Notes under the pieces: generated by a model | What the model saw: the letters and a program-made list of their open reading frames with translations, nothing else | Database searches by the model: none | Told to the model about the DNA's origin: nothing | Source of the DNA: an uncultured Hyphomicrobiales bacterium | GTDB taxonomy: Bacteria > Pseudomonadota > Alphaproteobacteria > Rhizobiales > Beijerinckiaceae | NCBI GenBank assembly: GCA_903902915.1 | Contig: CAIUWR010000083.1 | Coordinates: forward strand, 1-64,000 | Direction: 5' to 3' | Length of the DNA stretch: 64,000 bases | Shown: one piece after another, positions 39,315 to 47,438 of the stretch | How the letters are laid out: every line of letters starts with the position of its first letter | How positions within the stretch are numbered: the stretch's first letter is position 1 | Program-made: the position numbers and the translations under genes

Positions 39315-40141
39315 CACAGGACTTTCAGTCGGGCGGCCACATCGGCGGGGGTTATGGCGTCGAGCATGTCCATGAAGGCGACGCGGTAGCTGCCGGGGCG
39401 GCTCGCCAGCTCCGCCGCCATTTCGCCCGCGACCCCATAGACCGCAAGCGCGCTGACCGTGGCCTCGAAAACATCCGCCTCCACCGCGCAAAAGGCGGCG
39501 ACGACGGCGGAGAGGGCGCAGCCAAGCGCCGTGACGCGGGTCATCAGCACATGGCCATTGGCGAGGCGCACCACGCGCTTCCCATCGGTGATCAGATCGA
39601 CAGGGCCGGTGGCCGCCACCGTGCAGAAGCAATGCCGGGCGAGATGTTGGGCTGTCGCGAGCGCCTCATCGGTCGTGTGGGCGCTATCGACCCCGCGCGG
39701 CGCAGCGTCTTCCGCGTGCAGGCCCGCGACCTTTGCGACGCTGAGAATTTCGGAAGGGTTGCCCCTTATGACGGAAGGGCGATGACGCAGCAGGCGCAGC
39801 ACCGCCTGGTTGCGGAACCTGCTTGCGCCTACCCCGACAGGATCGAGCACCCAGGGGCGTCCGAGCATATGAGCAACGGTAGCTGCCGCCTCGCCGCCCT
39901 CCATGAAAGACTGTGAGAGCGTGCCGGTATTGACCACCAACGAGTCCGCTCGGGCGGCGAAATCGCCGGATTCCTGCGCCGCGTGGACCATGGCGGGGGA
40001 GGCGCCCAATGCGAGAAGCGCATTGGCCGAGGCGTCCATGGAGACGAAATTGGTGATGTTCTGCACCAATGGGCGCGCCACCCGCAATGCGTCCAGAAGC
40101 TCGCCCGCTTGTTTGGCTATTCCCACCCTGTCCTGTGTCAC
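39314..40141 (-). CDS. thiM: Hydroxyethylthiazole kinase
   Basis: A 275-residue ribokinase-like enzyme for thiazole salvage. Typical segments are PLVQNITNFVSMDASANALL, GRPWVLDPVGVGASRFR and VIRGNPSEIL. The catalytic cysteine motif is ALGCALSAVVAAF near residue 209. It is the first gene of thiM-thiE. I searched the upstream 70 bp for a TPP riboswitch and found none of the conserved blocks. Confidence 0.95.
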   Translation of the reverse strand: MTQDRVGIAKQAGELLDALRVARPLVQNITNFVSMDASANALLALGASPAMVHAAQESGDFAARADSLVVNTGTLSQSFMEGGEAAATVAHMLGRPWVLDPVGVGASRFRNQAVLRLLRHRPSVIRGNPSEILSVAKVAGLHAEDAAPRGVDSAHTTDEALATAQHLARHCFCTVAATGPVDLITDGKRVVRLANGHVLMTRVTALGCALSAVVAAFCAVEADVFEATVSALAVYGVAGEMAAELASRPGSYRVAFMDMLDAITPADVAARLKVL

Positions 40142-40213
40142 CGCTGCATCCCCCTGACCTTCCCGTTCGCGCTTATAGCATCGGGCGCGGGAGAAGAAGG
40201 GGGGATGGGGGAC

Positions 40214-40594
40214 TCAGGCCTGCGCCATCTGCCCCTTCATGCTCGTGTAGGCGCGGCCCCAGCAGTGGGACATATGTTCGGCGATGGAAATCGCCTTGGC
40301 GCGTATGGGCTCGGGCAGGGTGGCCTTGGCGGTGGGAACCCAGAGTTCCCGCCAGCGGTCGAAATGGGCCTGGGTCATCTCAAGCTTCAGATGGGGCGGG
40401 AAGGGGGCGGCGCTGTAGCGGGTCGTCCCCAAAAGGGCGCCGGACCAGAAATCATCCATTATGTTCAGATGCTGCGACCAATCCTTGATCCATCCATTGA
40501 ACACAGGCCCCAACAGATCGTCGGCGCGGGCAAGGTCATAGAAGGCGCGCACGCAAGTCTGGATGGCGGCTTCGTCGGCTGAATGTTCGGTCAT
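40214..40594 (-). CDS. Group III truncated haemoglobin
   Basis: A 126-residue globin. Features of the trHb3 class are VRAFYDLARADDLLGPVFNG, DWSQHLNIMDDFWSGALLGT, the PFPPHLKLEMTQAHFDRWRELW region with candidate distal and proximal histidines, and SHCWGRAY. These proteins bind O2 or NO and are often expressed under low oxygen or nitrosative stress. The start MTEHSADEAAI excludes an upstream in-frame stretch with no globin features. An FNR/NnrR-type box lies 51 bp upstream. Confidence 0.88.
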   Translation of the reverse strand: MTEHSADEAAIQTCVRAFYDLARADDLLGPVFNGWIKDWSQHLNIMDDFWSGALLGTTRYSAAPFPPHLKLEMTQAHFDRWRELWVPTAKATLPEPIRAKAISIAEHMSHCWGRAYTSMKGQMAQA

Positions 40595-40644
40595 GGCTGG
40601 CTCCCTTGCCAGCTCAGGGGTAGCCAGCGGGACGGTGGGCCACA

Positions 40645-40658
40645 TTGATCCAGCGCAA
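40645..40658. promoter_or_regulatory. CRP/FNR-family (NnrR/FixK-like) box
   Basis: TTGATCCAGCGCAA fits the TTG-N8-CAA pattern and has one perfect TTGAT half-site. It lies 51 bp upstream of the truncated haemoglobin start and 128 bp upstream of hppA, in their divergent spacer. The haemoglobin is the natural target. Confidence 0.5.
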
Positions 40659-40785
40659 GCGGACGCTCCGCAGACCAGCTTTGCTATCCCCGCAAGAATC
40701 TGCAAACATGCCGTAACCGCGGTCCAAGGCCGCGCCAGGGCCAACGGGCCTGATTGTGGGAACAATCATCAAGGGGGCGGAGTAC

Positions 40786-42918
40786 ATGAGCATTTGGCTT
40801 ATTATCCTGGGCGGTCTCTTATCGATCGTCTATGGCGCTGTCACGGTATCGACCCTGATGGCCGCCGATACGGGCAACGCCCGCATGCAGGAAATCGCAG
40901 CTGCGGTCGCCGAGGGCGCGCAGGCCTATCTCAAGCGTCAATATACGGCCATCGCCTATGTGGGCGTGGTCATTTTCGCCCTTCTCTGGTGGCTGCTCGG
41001 GGGCCTTGTGGCTTTCGGCTTCGTCATCGGCTCGGTGCTTTCGGGCGCGGCTGGTTTCATCGGCATGAATGTGTCGGTGCGCGCCAATGTGCGCACGGCG
41101 CAGGCGGCGACGCGGTCGCTGGCCGAAGGCCTCGACATTTCCTTCAAGGCGGGCGCGGTGACGGGCATGCTCGTGGCGGGTCTGGCCCTGCTCGGCGTGG
41201 CGGTCTATTTCGCTTATCTGACGCTGGGCCTTGGCCTCGCCCCCTCCGACCGCACAGTGGTCGATTCTCTGGTGGCGCTGGGTTTTGGCGCCTCGCTGAT
41301 CTCCATCTTCGCCCGTCTGGGCGGCGGCATCTTCACCAAGGGCGCCGATGTGGGCGCCGATCTCGTCGGCAAGGTCGAGGCGGGCATTCCGGAAGATGAT
41401 CCGCGCAATCCCGCCACCATCGCCGACAACGTGGGCGACAACGTGGGCGACTGCGCAGGCATGGCGGCGGATCTCTTCGAGACCTATGTGGTGACCGTGG
41501 TCGCCACCATGGTGCTCGGCGCGATCTTCTTCGCCAGGGATCCAGCCCAGCTGCTCAACGCCATGACCTATCCCATGGCGATTTGCGCCGCCTGCATCGT
41601 GACCTCCATCGCGGGCACCTATTTCGTGAAGCTGGGCGCCAACAATTCGATCATGGGCGCCCTTTATAAAGGGCTGATCGCCGCTGGCGTCCTGTCCATC
41701 GGCGGCCTCGCCGTCGCGACCCATTACGTCATTGGTTGGGGCTTGTTCGGAACGGTCGCGGGCGTGGCGATCACTGGATCCAACCTGTTCGTCTGCGGGC
41801 TCATCGGCTTGTTGGTGACGGGGCTTCTGGTGGTGATCACCGAATATTACACCGCCACGGGCAAGCGCCCGGTGGTCTCCATCGCGCAAGCCTCCGTCAC
41901 CGGGCACGGCACCAATGTGATCCAGGGCCTCGCCATCTCGCTGGAGTCGACCGCGCTTCCCGCCATGGTCATCGTGGGCGGCATCCTCTCGACCTATCAG
42001 CTCGCGGGCCTGTTCGGCACGGCCATCGCCGTGACGACCATGCTGGGTCTGGCGGGCATCATCGTCGCGCTCGACGCCTTCGGTCCGGTGACGGACAATG
42101 CGGGCGGCATCGCGGAAATGGCGGGCCTGCCGAAGGAAGTGCGTCAATCGACCGACGCGCTCGACGCGGTGGGCAACACGACGAAGGCCGTCACCAAGGG
42201 CTACGCCATCGGCTCGGCGGGTCTGGGCGCGCTCGTGCTCTTCGCCGCCTATACGAACGATCTGCAAGCCTTCGTGGATGCGGGCCGTCCCTACTTCAAG
42301 GATGTCGGCAAGGTCTCCTTCGACCTCGCCAATCCCTATGTGGTGGCGGGCCTGATCTTCGGCGGCCTCATCCCCTATCTGTTCGGTGGCATCGCCATGA
42401 CGGCGGTGGGCCGTGCGGCGGGCTCCGTGGTGGAAGAGGTGCGGCGTCAGTTCAAGGAGAAGCCGGGCATCATGAACGGAACCGAGCGTCCCGATTATGG
42501 CCGCGCGGTGGATATGCTCACCCGCGCCGCCATCCGCGAGATGATCATCCCCTCCTTGCTGCCCGTGCTGGCCCCGCTCGTCGCCTATTTCGGCGTGCTG
42601 CTCATCTCGGGCTCCAAGGCCTCGGCCTTCGCGGCTCTGGGCGCCTCGCTGCTGGGCGTGATCGTCAACGGCCTCTTCGTCGCGGTCTCCATGACCTCGG
42701 GCGGCGGCGCCTGGGACAACGCCAAGAAGAGCTTCGAAGACGGATTCATCGACAAGGACGGCGTGAAGCATCTGAAGGGCGGCGACGCGCACAAGGCCTC
42801 GGTGACCGGCGACACCGTCGGCGACCCCTACAAGGACACCGCAGGCCCCGCCGTGAATCCGGCCATCAAGATCACCAACATCGTCGCCCTGCTGCTGCTG
42901 GCGGTGCTGGCGCACTGA
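40786..42918 (+). CDS. hppA: K+-independent membrane proton-translocating pyrophosphatase
   Basis: A 710-residue integral membrane pump (about 16 helices) coupling PPi hydrolysis to proton transport. The PPi/Mg site shows [20 protein letters not shown] and [18 protein letters not shown], with a second acidic cluster at [16 protein letters not shown]. The segment [16 protein letters not shown] carries the lysine typical of K+-independent enzymes. The ATG at 40786 follows AAGGGGGCGGAG. A GTG ten codons earlier is less likely. Confidence 0.95.
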   Translation: MSIWLIILGGLLSIVYGAVTVSTLMAADTGNARMQEIAAAVAEGAQAYLKRQYTAIAYVGVVIFALLWWLLGGLVAFGFVIGSVLSGAAGFIGMNVSVRANVRTAQAATRSLAEGLDISFKAGAVTGMLVAGLALLGVAVYFAYLTLGLGLAPSDRTVVDSLVALGFGASLISIFARLGGGIFTKGADVGADLVGKVEAGIPEDDPRNPATIADNVGDNVGDCAGMAADLFETYVVTVVATMVLGAIFFARDPAQLLNAMTYPMAICAACIVTSIAGTYFVKLGANNSIMGALYKGLIAAGVLSIGGLAVATHYVIGWGLFGTVAGVAITGSNLFVCGLIGLLVTGLLVVITEYYTATGKRPVVSIAQASVTGHGTNVIQGLAISLESTALPAMVIVGGILSTYQLAGLFGTAIAVTTMLGLAGIIVALDAFGPVTDNAGGIAEMAGLPKEVRQSTDALDAVGNTTKAVTKGYAIGSAGLGALVLFAAYTNDLQAFVDAGRPYFKDVGKVSFDLANPYVVAGLIFGGLIPYLFGGIAMTAVGRAAGSVVEEVRRQFKEKPGIMNGTERPDYGRAVDMLTRAAIREMIIPSLLPVLAPLVAYFGVLLISGSKASAFAALGASLLGVIVNGLFVAVSMTSGGGAWDNAKKSFEDGFIDKDGVKHLKGGDAHKASVTGDTVGDPYKDTAGPAVNPAIKITNIVALLLLAVLAH

Positions 42919-42945
42919 GGTTTGGTTGGGTGTTTGGGCATAGAG

Positions 42946-42972
42946 AAGGGCGGGGGAGACCTCGCCCTTTTT
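42946..42972 (+). terminator. Rho-independent terminator after hppA
   Basis: A 10-bp stem (42946-42955 with 42960-42969, one G-T pair) closes a GAGA tetraloop. TTTTT follows. It lies 27 bp after the hppA stop. Confidence 0.85.
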
Positions 42973-43129
42973 GCGGGGCGGTTTTGCCCTGATAGTGAAG
43001 CCGCGCCACCTGGAAAATGACATGCGTCAGCCCCAGCCCCGTTCAAGGCGGCGATATAGCTGAGCGGTCTTCCGGGCGCAGGGGGATGGATGTGTTGACA
43101 ATGTCAGCACGTGGCGCCACCGTATATGG

Positions 43130-43420
43130 ATGGCAGATCGCTCATCCATCGCCGAGGTCAACATTCATCTTCGAGCTCGCTCGCAGGACCGGATGCTTAT
43201 TGACCAAGCGGCTGAACTCGTTGGAACGAACCGCTCGCAGTTCATGATGGCTTCGGCTCTCAAGGAGGCGAAGAATATCTTGCTCGACCAATCCACCATT
43301 TACGCTGACGCCAAAACCTTCCAGAAGATCATGGACTGGATGGACGCCGTCCCCACTCCCTCCGAGGAAGAAGGCATGGATCGTCTTCGGCAGGTCAAAG
43401 CGCCTTGGCGACGTGACTGA
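43130..43420 (+). CDS. DUF1778 (TacA-type) antitoxin
   Basis: A 96-residue protein. The N-terminal ribbon-helix-helix (SIAEVNIHLRARSQDRMLIDQA, then LVGTNRSQFMMASALKEAKN) should bind its own promoter. The C-terminal part (YADAKTFQKIMDWMDAVP) wraps the toxin. It overlaps the next gene by 8 bp. TTGACA occurs at 43095-43100, but no well-spaced -10 hexamer could be assigned. Confidence 0.9.
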   Translation: MADRSSIAEVNIHLRARSQDRMLIDQAAELVGTNRSQFMMASALKEAKNILLDQSTIYADAKTFQKIMDWMDAVPTPSEEEGMDRLRQVKAPWRRD

Positions 43421-43940
43421 CAACCTGCCTCTTTTTGGTGCGCCTGTCCTTCTGACGGAAGCTCACGATCATTCGAGTTTCGACTCCGGGGAACCTGTTC
43501 TTGACGATTGGCTGCGGCAACGCGCTTGGCGCAACCTGCAAACGGCGGCGAGCCGCATATATGTCGTCTGCCCGACCGGTTCGAACCATATTGTCGGCTA
43601 TTTTGCGCTCAGCATGGGACAGATTCTTTCCCATGAGGTCACTGGTTCCATGCGACGGAACATGCCCCGGCAGATTCCAGCTGTAATCTTAGGGCGTCTA
43701 GCGATAGATGTGCATTGGCAAGGCAGGGGTCTTGGGGCTGCGTTGCTATCGGATGTCGTTCGCCGAGCGGTGCGGGCGTCCGACGAGGTCGTCGCCAGGC
43801 TGGTAATCGTCCACGCAATCTCACCATCGGCGGAAGCCTTTTACTTGCATCATGGCTTCACCCGTCTGCCAGGAGAAACGCCAACGCTCGCGTTCGATCT
43901 GCTCAAATTCGTCGGCGGCCCTCGGAAATCTGAATTCTAG
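43413..43940 (+). CDS. GNAT-family (TacT-type) toxin
   Basis: A 175-residue acetyltransferase. TacT-like proteins acetylate the amino group of charged tRNAs and stop translation. Features are the N-terminal SSFDSGEPVLDDWLRQRAWR, IVGYFALSMGQI, the acetyl-CoA loop VHWQGRGLGAALL, and the C-terminal AEAFYLHHGFTRLP with the likely active-site Tyr. Its stop codon TAG is the first three bases of an inverted-repeat element (43938-44178), so the native end may have been altered. Confidence 0.9.
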   Translation: MTDNLPLFGAPVLLTEAHDHSSFDSGEPVLDDWLRQRAWRNLQTAASRIYVVCPTGSNHIVGYFALSMGQILSHEVTGSMRRNMPRQIPAVILGRLAIDVHWQGRGLGAALLSDVVRRAVRASDEVVARLVIVHAISPSAEAFYLHHGFTRLPGETPTLAFDLLKFVGGPRKSEF

Positions 43941-43975
43941 AGCGGCATCCGATCATGATGTACCGAACGCGGGAG

Positions 43976-43994
43976 GGACGACGTCCCGTCGTCC
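43976..43994 (+). repeat. GACG/CGTC stem-loop repeat, copy 4
   Basis: GGACGACG and CGTCGTCC over TCC. Relative to copies 1 and 3, the third base is A and its partner is T, a compensatory change that keeps the stem. Confidence 0.8.
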
Positions 43995-44004
43995 ACATCG
44001 GGCA

Positions 44005-44023
44005 GGGCGACGTCCCGTCGCCC
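44005..44023 (+). repeat. GACG/CGTC stem-loop repeat, copy 5
   Basis: GGGCGACG and CGTCGCCC over TCC, in the same orientation as copy 4 and 10 bp from it. Confidence 0.8.
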
Positions 44024-44064
44024 TGGTTCCCCATGAATGGTAGGCCTCCCGCGCGTCGTCATGG

Positions 44065-44084
44065 GGACGACGAGGACGTCGTCC
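44065..44084 (-). repeat. GACG/CGTC stem-loop repeat, copy 6
   Basis: GGACGACG and CGTCGTCC over AGGA. The loop is the reverse complement of the TCCT loop in copy 3, so this copy is inverted. CCTCCC follows. Confidence 0.8.
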
Positions 44085-44097
44085 CTCCCGGTGGTGA

Positions 44098-44116
44098 GGG
44101 CGACGAGACGTCGCCC
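44098..44116 (-). repeat. GACG/CGTC stem-loop repeat, copy 7
   Basis: GGGCGACG and CGTCGCCC over AGA, the reverse complement of the TCT loop in copy 1. CTCCCG follows, mirroring the CGGAGG before copy 1. Confidence 0.8.
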
Positions 44117-44265
44117 CTCCCGTGTTCGTCATGTCATGCTGTCGCCAGTTCCATGCAAATTGATCGGATACCGCTCTAAGCGTAGATTTCCCGATTTATT
44201 GAAGTGGATGGAGTTGCTCTGGTAAATCGTGCGTCATCGCTATCGCCTTCAAAATTGAGCCCCCC

Positions 44266-44997
44266 ATGCGCCTCGCCCCGACCTTCGGCCTTCTCCTCAT
44301 CCTCGCCGCCGCCCCCCTTCACGCGCAGAGCGAGCCCTCCATCGCCACCGTTCAGACCGGTGGCGTTCAGGCCGTGCTGATCAAGCCCGCCAAGCCCATT
44401 GGGTCCGTCATTCTGCTGGCGGGCGGGGATGGGCGGATTGGTGTGGGGGAGGGCGGGGCCATTGCGCGGCAGGGCAATCAGCTCGTGCGCACGCGCATGG
44501 CATACGCTCGCAAGGGCTTCGCCGTTCTGGTCCCGGACCGGGGCTATGATCTGGCCGCGCTGGTCGATCTGATGAAGACCGTCAAACGACCTGTGACGGT
44601 GGTGGGCACATCGCGCGGCACGCAATGGGCGGCGGAAGGGATCGCGGCGGGCGCCCGGCCCGACAAGCTGGTCCTCACCTCCGGATTTCTGAGCGACGCC
44701 TCCACGGGCGAGCCTCCCGGCAACCATCGCCGCCGGATTGAGGGCAACGCCGTGTCGCTGCTCGGGAGCCCCTCGCTGCTTCCGCCAACGCTCGTCGTGC
44801 ACCATCGGCAGGATCATTGTTGGTTGACTTCGCCCGAAGGCGTCGCCCCCTTCATCGCCTGGGCGAAAGGCAAGGCGAAGGTGATCTGGCTGGATGGCGG
44901 GGAGGAGAATGGCGACCCCTGCGAGGCGCAGGGCCATCACGGTTTTAGCGGCGTTGACCAGAAGGTGGTTGACGGGGTCTCGGCCTTCGCCAGGTAG
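44266..44997 (+). CDS. Secreted alpha/beta-hydrolase-like protein
   Basis: A 243-residue protein with a signal peptide (residues 1-21, ending PLHAQ). The alpha/beta fold is suggested by IGSVILLAGGDGRIG, YARKGFAVLVPDRGYDL, the nucleophile elbow VVGTSRGTQWAAEG, and a late acid/His region (VVHHRQDHCW, AQGHHGF). Substrate unknown. It begins 87 bp after the palindromic element. Confidence 0.75.
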   Translation: MRLAPTFGLLLILAAAPLHAQSEPSIATVQTGGVQAVLIKPAKPIGSVILLAGGDGRIGVGEGGAIARQGNQLVRTRMAYARKGFAVLVPDRGYDLAALVDLMKTVKRPVTVVGTSRGTQWAAEGIAAGARPDKLVLTSGFLSDASTGEPPGNHRRRIEGNAVSLLGSPSLLPPTLVVHHRQDHCWLTSPEGVAPFIAWAKGKAKVIWLDGGEENGDPCEAQGHHGFSGVDQKVVDGVSAFAR

Positions 44998-45045
44998 CGA
45001 CGCTGGTCGAAAGGGCGGGGAAGCCCCGCCCTCGCGAATGGTGCT

Positions 45046-45267
45046 TCAGGGCCTCATGCCATGCGACTTCATGCAGGAGGAATAGAGCGCCATGCGCCGT
45101 TGCTGCATCGAGGTGTCGTCGCCGTGGCTGGGAGCCTCGGCTTGCGCCTTGCTGACGCACATGCGGACAACTTGGTTTCGGGCCATATGCCCGGCGGCGA
45201 AAGCGGGGGTCAGCGTGAGCATCGTCAATCCGCACACCGTGGCGGCAAGGGTCAATCTGGCGATCAT
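45046..45267 (-). CDS. Small secreted hypothetical protein
   Basis: A 73-residue protein with a clear signal peptide (IARLTLAATVCGLTMLTLTP, cut after AFA). The mature part is about 48 residues with two cysteines (VRMCVSKAQAE and YSSCMKSHG), spaced as for one disulfide. A PsiF-repeat-like character is possible (C...K..A...C...) but not secure. The start MIARLTL is chosen over an upstream in-frame stretch. Confidence 0.55.
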   Translation of the reverse strand: MIARLTLAATVCGLTMLTLTPAFAAGHMARNQVVRMCVSKAQAEAPSHGDDTSMQQRRMALYSSCMKSHGMRP

Positions 45268-45407
45268 CTTCGTCTCCCTCATGGGCGGAGGACGGGCGCG
45301 CCCGCCTTCCTTGGCCGCCAATGATCGCGCCAAGCTGAAAATTGAAGCAATTCATGCATTTGGATGAATGATCACCGTCCAGCGGAAGCCTTTCGCTGGC
45401 GAACGCG

Positions 45408-45433
45408 AAAAAAGCGCCCGCAGGGGCGCTTTT
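45408..45433 (-). terminator. Rho-independent terminator of bamE
   Basis: AAAAGCGCCC (45410-45419) pairs with GGGCGCTTTT (45424-45433) over a 4-base loop. On the minus strand the stem is followed by a run of T, 32 bp after the bamE stop. Confidence 0.85.
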
Positions 45434-45464
45434 CGAATGATCGGAGCTGTCCGGAGCGGGCGGC

Positions 45465-45932
45465 TCAGAATTTCAGCAGATTCTTCATGGCGCCAGCGAT
45501 GAATGACGACTCTGCGCCTGCGGTCGGCGTGGTGCGGGAGACGAAGTCGAAGACCTGGCCATCCTGTATGCCGTAGTTCGCGATGCGCTCCACCTTCTTC
45601 GCCTTGCTGAAATAGACCGCGAAGATCCGCTGATCCACGATGCTGGGCTGCTGGAAGGCGAGGGACTGTGTGCTTTTCTGCGAGATATAGTACCAGGCTG
45701 AGCCGCCGACGGTTGAGGTCGTGGAGGGCGTGCCCAGCACAACGAGCACCTGTTCCGCCGAAGAGCCGACTTTCACCTGTTCCAGCAGGCGGTCATCGGC
45801 GACATAGCCATGTTGCAGGTCGCCGTCGTAGCCGACGCACCCTGCGAGCGAAAGCGAGAAAACGGCGGCGAACGCCAGCTTGGCGAGAGAGTTCCCGCAA
45901 ATTCCGGCGACGATGGTCTTGGACTTCCGCAT
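45465..45932 (-). CDS. bamE: Outer membrane assembly lipoprotein BamE
   Basis: A 155-residue lipoprotein of the BAM complex. The lipobox SLAGC places the lipidated Cys at residue 32. The SmpA/OmlA domain has VKVGSSAEQVLVVLGTPSTT and WYYISQKS, then VDQRIFAVYFSKAKKVERIA. The start MRKSKTIVAG is preferred; an upstream extension lacks a signal peptide. It is divergent from the cytochrome chaperone gene, a common alphaproteobacterial arrangement. Confidence 0.92.
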   Translation of the reverse strand: MRKSKTIVAGICGNSLAKLAFAAVFSLSLAGCVGYDGDLQHGYVADDRLLEQVKVGSSAEQVLVVLGTPSTTSTVGGSAWYYISQKSTQSLAFQQPSIVDQRIFAVYFSKAKKVERIANYGIQDGQVFDFVSRTTPTAGAESSFIAGAMKNLLKF

Positions 45933-46105
45933 TACGAACTCCGCCCCCGGGACTATGTCCCCTGAATCAAAGGTGACCTGAAATGACCCGCCGAGGCAGG
46001 ATTTTACTTGCAACCGCCTAAGCCGATGCCTAACCCCCGTAGCATGGATTTGCAAGGGCGCGGCGCCAGGGCGAAAGCTTCCGCCGACGCTCCGGAGGCA
46101 AAACG

Positions 46106-46651
46106 ATGATTTTCGCCATGTTCAAGCGTTCCGGAAACCAACGTGTGATCGAACGGCTTCACGGCGATATCGTGGCGGCCGTGCGGCAACCGTCGCTTTA
46201 TGCCGATTATGGCGTGGATGACACATTTGATGCGCGTTACGAGGTGCTGATCCTCTGCGCTACGCTGCTCGTGCGCCGCCTCGCGCTGTCTCCATCGCCT
46301 GGCCCCGAGGTGTCGCAGGAATTGACCGACCGGATTTTCAGCGAACTCGACGCAGCCATGCGCGAGATGGGCGTTGGCGATCTGGCCGTTCCCAAACGCA
46401 TCAAGAAGCTCGCGGCCGCCTTCCTTGGGCGTCGCAAGGCCTATGACGCAGCCTTGTCGGCGGCCTCCACCGAGCAGATGGCGGCGTCGCTTTCGCGAAA
46501 TGTCTACGGGCTGGAGCCCGCAGAGGGCGCGGCGCGGGCTGCGCGGCTCGCCCGCTACGCTTTCGCTGTGGAAGCCGCTTTTTCGGCCGCCCCACTTGAA
46601 ATTTTCGTGAAGGGCTCCGCGCCCTTTCCCAAGGCCGAAGCAATCGAGTAG
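46106..46651 (+). CDS. Ubiquinol-cytochrome c chaperone (CBP3 family)
   Basis: A 181-residue helical protein of the CBP3/UQCC1 family, which assists cytochrome b synthesis and bc1 assembly. Signature regions are YADYGVDDTFDARYEVLILC, LVRRLALSPSPGPEVSQELTD and FSELDAAMREMGVGDLAVPK. It ends 9 bp before the DUF177 gene, with which it is probably co-transcribed. A start four codons later (MFKRSG) is equally possible. Confidence 0.9.
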   Translation: MIFAMFKRSGNQRVIERLHGDIVAAVRQPSLYADYGVDDTFDARYEVLILCATLLVRRLALSPSPGPEVSQELTDRIFSELDAAMREMGVGDLAVPKRIKKLAAAFLGRRKAYDAALSAASTEQMAASLSRNVYGLEPAEGAARAARLARYAFAVEAAFSAAPLEIFVKGSAPFPKAEAIE

Positions 46652-46660
46652 GAGAGTGGG

Positions 46661-47362
46661 ATGAAAATTCGCCGCCCAAAATCGTCTCTCCCCAAGTCTT
46701 CGCCTCCCCGGCCCTCGGCCTCAAGGGATGCTGACAAGCCCTTCGGCAAGTCCGCCGCCCGGTCCCATGAGCGCGATCCGGTGCATGTCGCGGGCGCTAC
46801 GACCGCGCCTGGCGGACCCTTCTCCCGTCAGATTGATGTGGCCCATGCCGAGGACAAGGCGCTCAGGGTGACGATCACCGCCACCCAGGCCGAATGCGAC
46901 GAACTGGCTCGCCAGGACGGTTTGCCCGCCATCGCCCAGCTTGGCGCCAAATTCGAGGTCACCTCCGCAGGGCGGGGGCGCTTTCTGGTCAAGGGCGAGG
47001 TCAAGGCGCGGGTCACCCAGATCTGCGTCGTCAGCCTGGACCCCTTCGAGAGCGACGTCGTGCAGCCCGTGGAGGTCACTTTCGCCTCCCCCCGCGATGT
47101 CGAGCAAGCCGAAGCGGCCTACGCCAAACGCCATGAAGAGGATCTCGACGCTGAGGATGTTCCCGAGCCTCCCGATCCCATCTTCAATGGCCAGATCGAC
47201 CTTGGCGTGCTGGCTGGCGAGCAGCTCGCGCTGGCGCTCGACCCCTATCCGCGCAAGGAGGGCGTGGAGTTCGCGGTCGAATTGCAGGAAGCAGATGATA
47301 TTGCAGAGGTTTCTCCTTTCGCCGCCCTTGCGAAGCTGAAAAAGTCCGCTGGGGAAGACTAA
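46661..47362 (+). CDS. YceD-like DUF177 protein
   Basis: A 233-residue DUF177 protein (YceD family, linked to 23S rRNA or L32 handling). After a Pro/Ser/Arg-rich N-terminal 50 residues come FSRQIDVAHAEDKALRVTIT, the strand-rich core GRFLVKGEVKARVTQICVVS, and DEEDVPEPPDPI-like acidic sequence. In many bacteria rpmF follows; here plsX does, as is usual in alphaproteobacteria. Confidence 0.88.
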   Translation: MKIRRPKSSLPKSSPPRPSASRDADKPFGKSAARSHERDPVHVAGATTAPGGPFSRQIDVAHAEDKALRVTITATQAECDELARQDGLPAIAQLGAKFEVTSAGRGRFLVKGEVKARVTQICVVSLDPFESDVVQPVEVTFASPRDVEQAEAAYAKRHEEDLDAEDVPEPPDPIFNGQIDLGVLAGEQLALALDPYPRKEGVEFAVELQEADDIAEVSPFAALAKLKKSAGED

Positions 47363-47438
47363 GGTCATCGCCGCATTGCGTTCGCGCCGTTAACAGTTAT
47401 TGTCCGCCACCCGGCGGCGACCATTCCCGGGTCGCGCC

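Larger units (their letters stand above)
43938..44178. mobile_element. Palindromic MITE-like element with 18-bp inverted ends
   Basis: The ends are TAGAGCGGCATCCGATCA (43938-43955) and, inverted, TGATCGGATACCGCTCTA (44161-44178), with one mismatch. Inside are four GACG/CGTC stem-loops, two forward (43976-43994, 44005-44023) and two inverted (44065-44084, 44098-44116), so the whole element is near-symmetric. No open reading frame is convincing. It fills most of the 325-bp gap before the next gene. It looks like a non-autonomous mobile or REP-type composite element; no transposase is in the window. Confidence 0.55.

Noticed and set aside
40142-40213. TPP riboswitch upstream of thiM
   Set aside because: None of the conserved blocks (such as CTGAGA or the ACCTGATCTGG region) is present in the short spacer.
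40819-43023. Very long open frame (734 codons) on the minus strand under hppA
   Set aside because: It is an antisense shadow of a high-GC gene. Its His/Arg/Gly-rich translation has no domains, while the plus-strand product is a clear H+-pyrophosphatase.
43095-43128. Sigma-70 promoter TTGACA / TATATG for the antitoxin
   Set aside because: The spacing is about 22 bp and the -10 would end next to the start codon, so it does not fit.
43976-44116. CRISPR array
   Set aside because: The repeats are self-complementary, irregularly spaced and inverted relative to each other, with no constant spacers and no cas genes.
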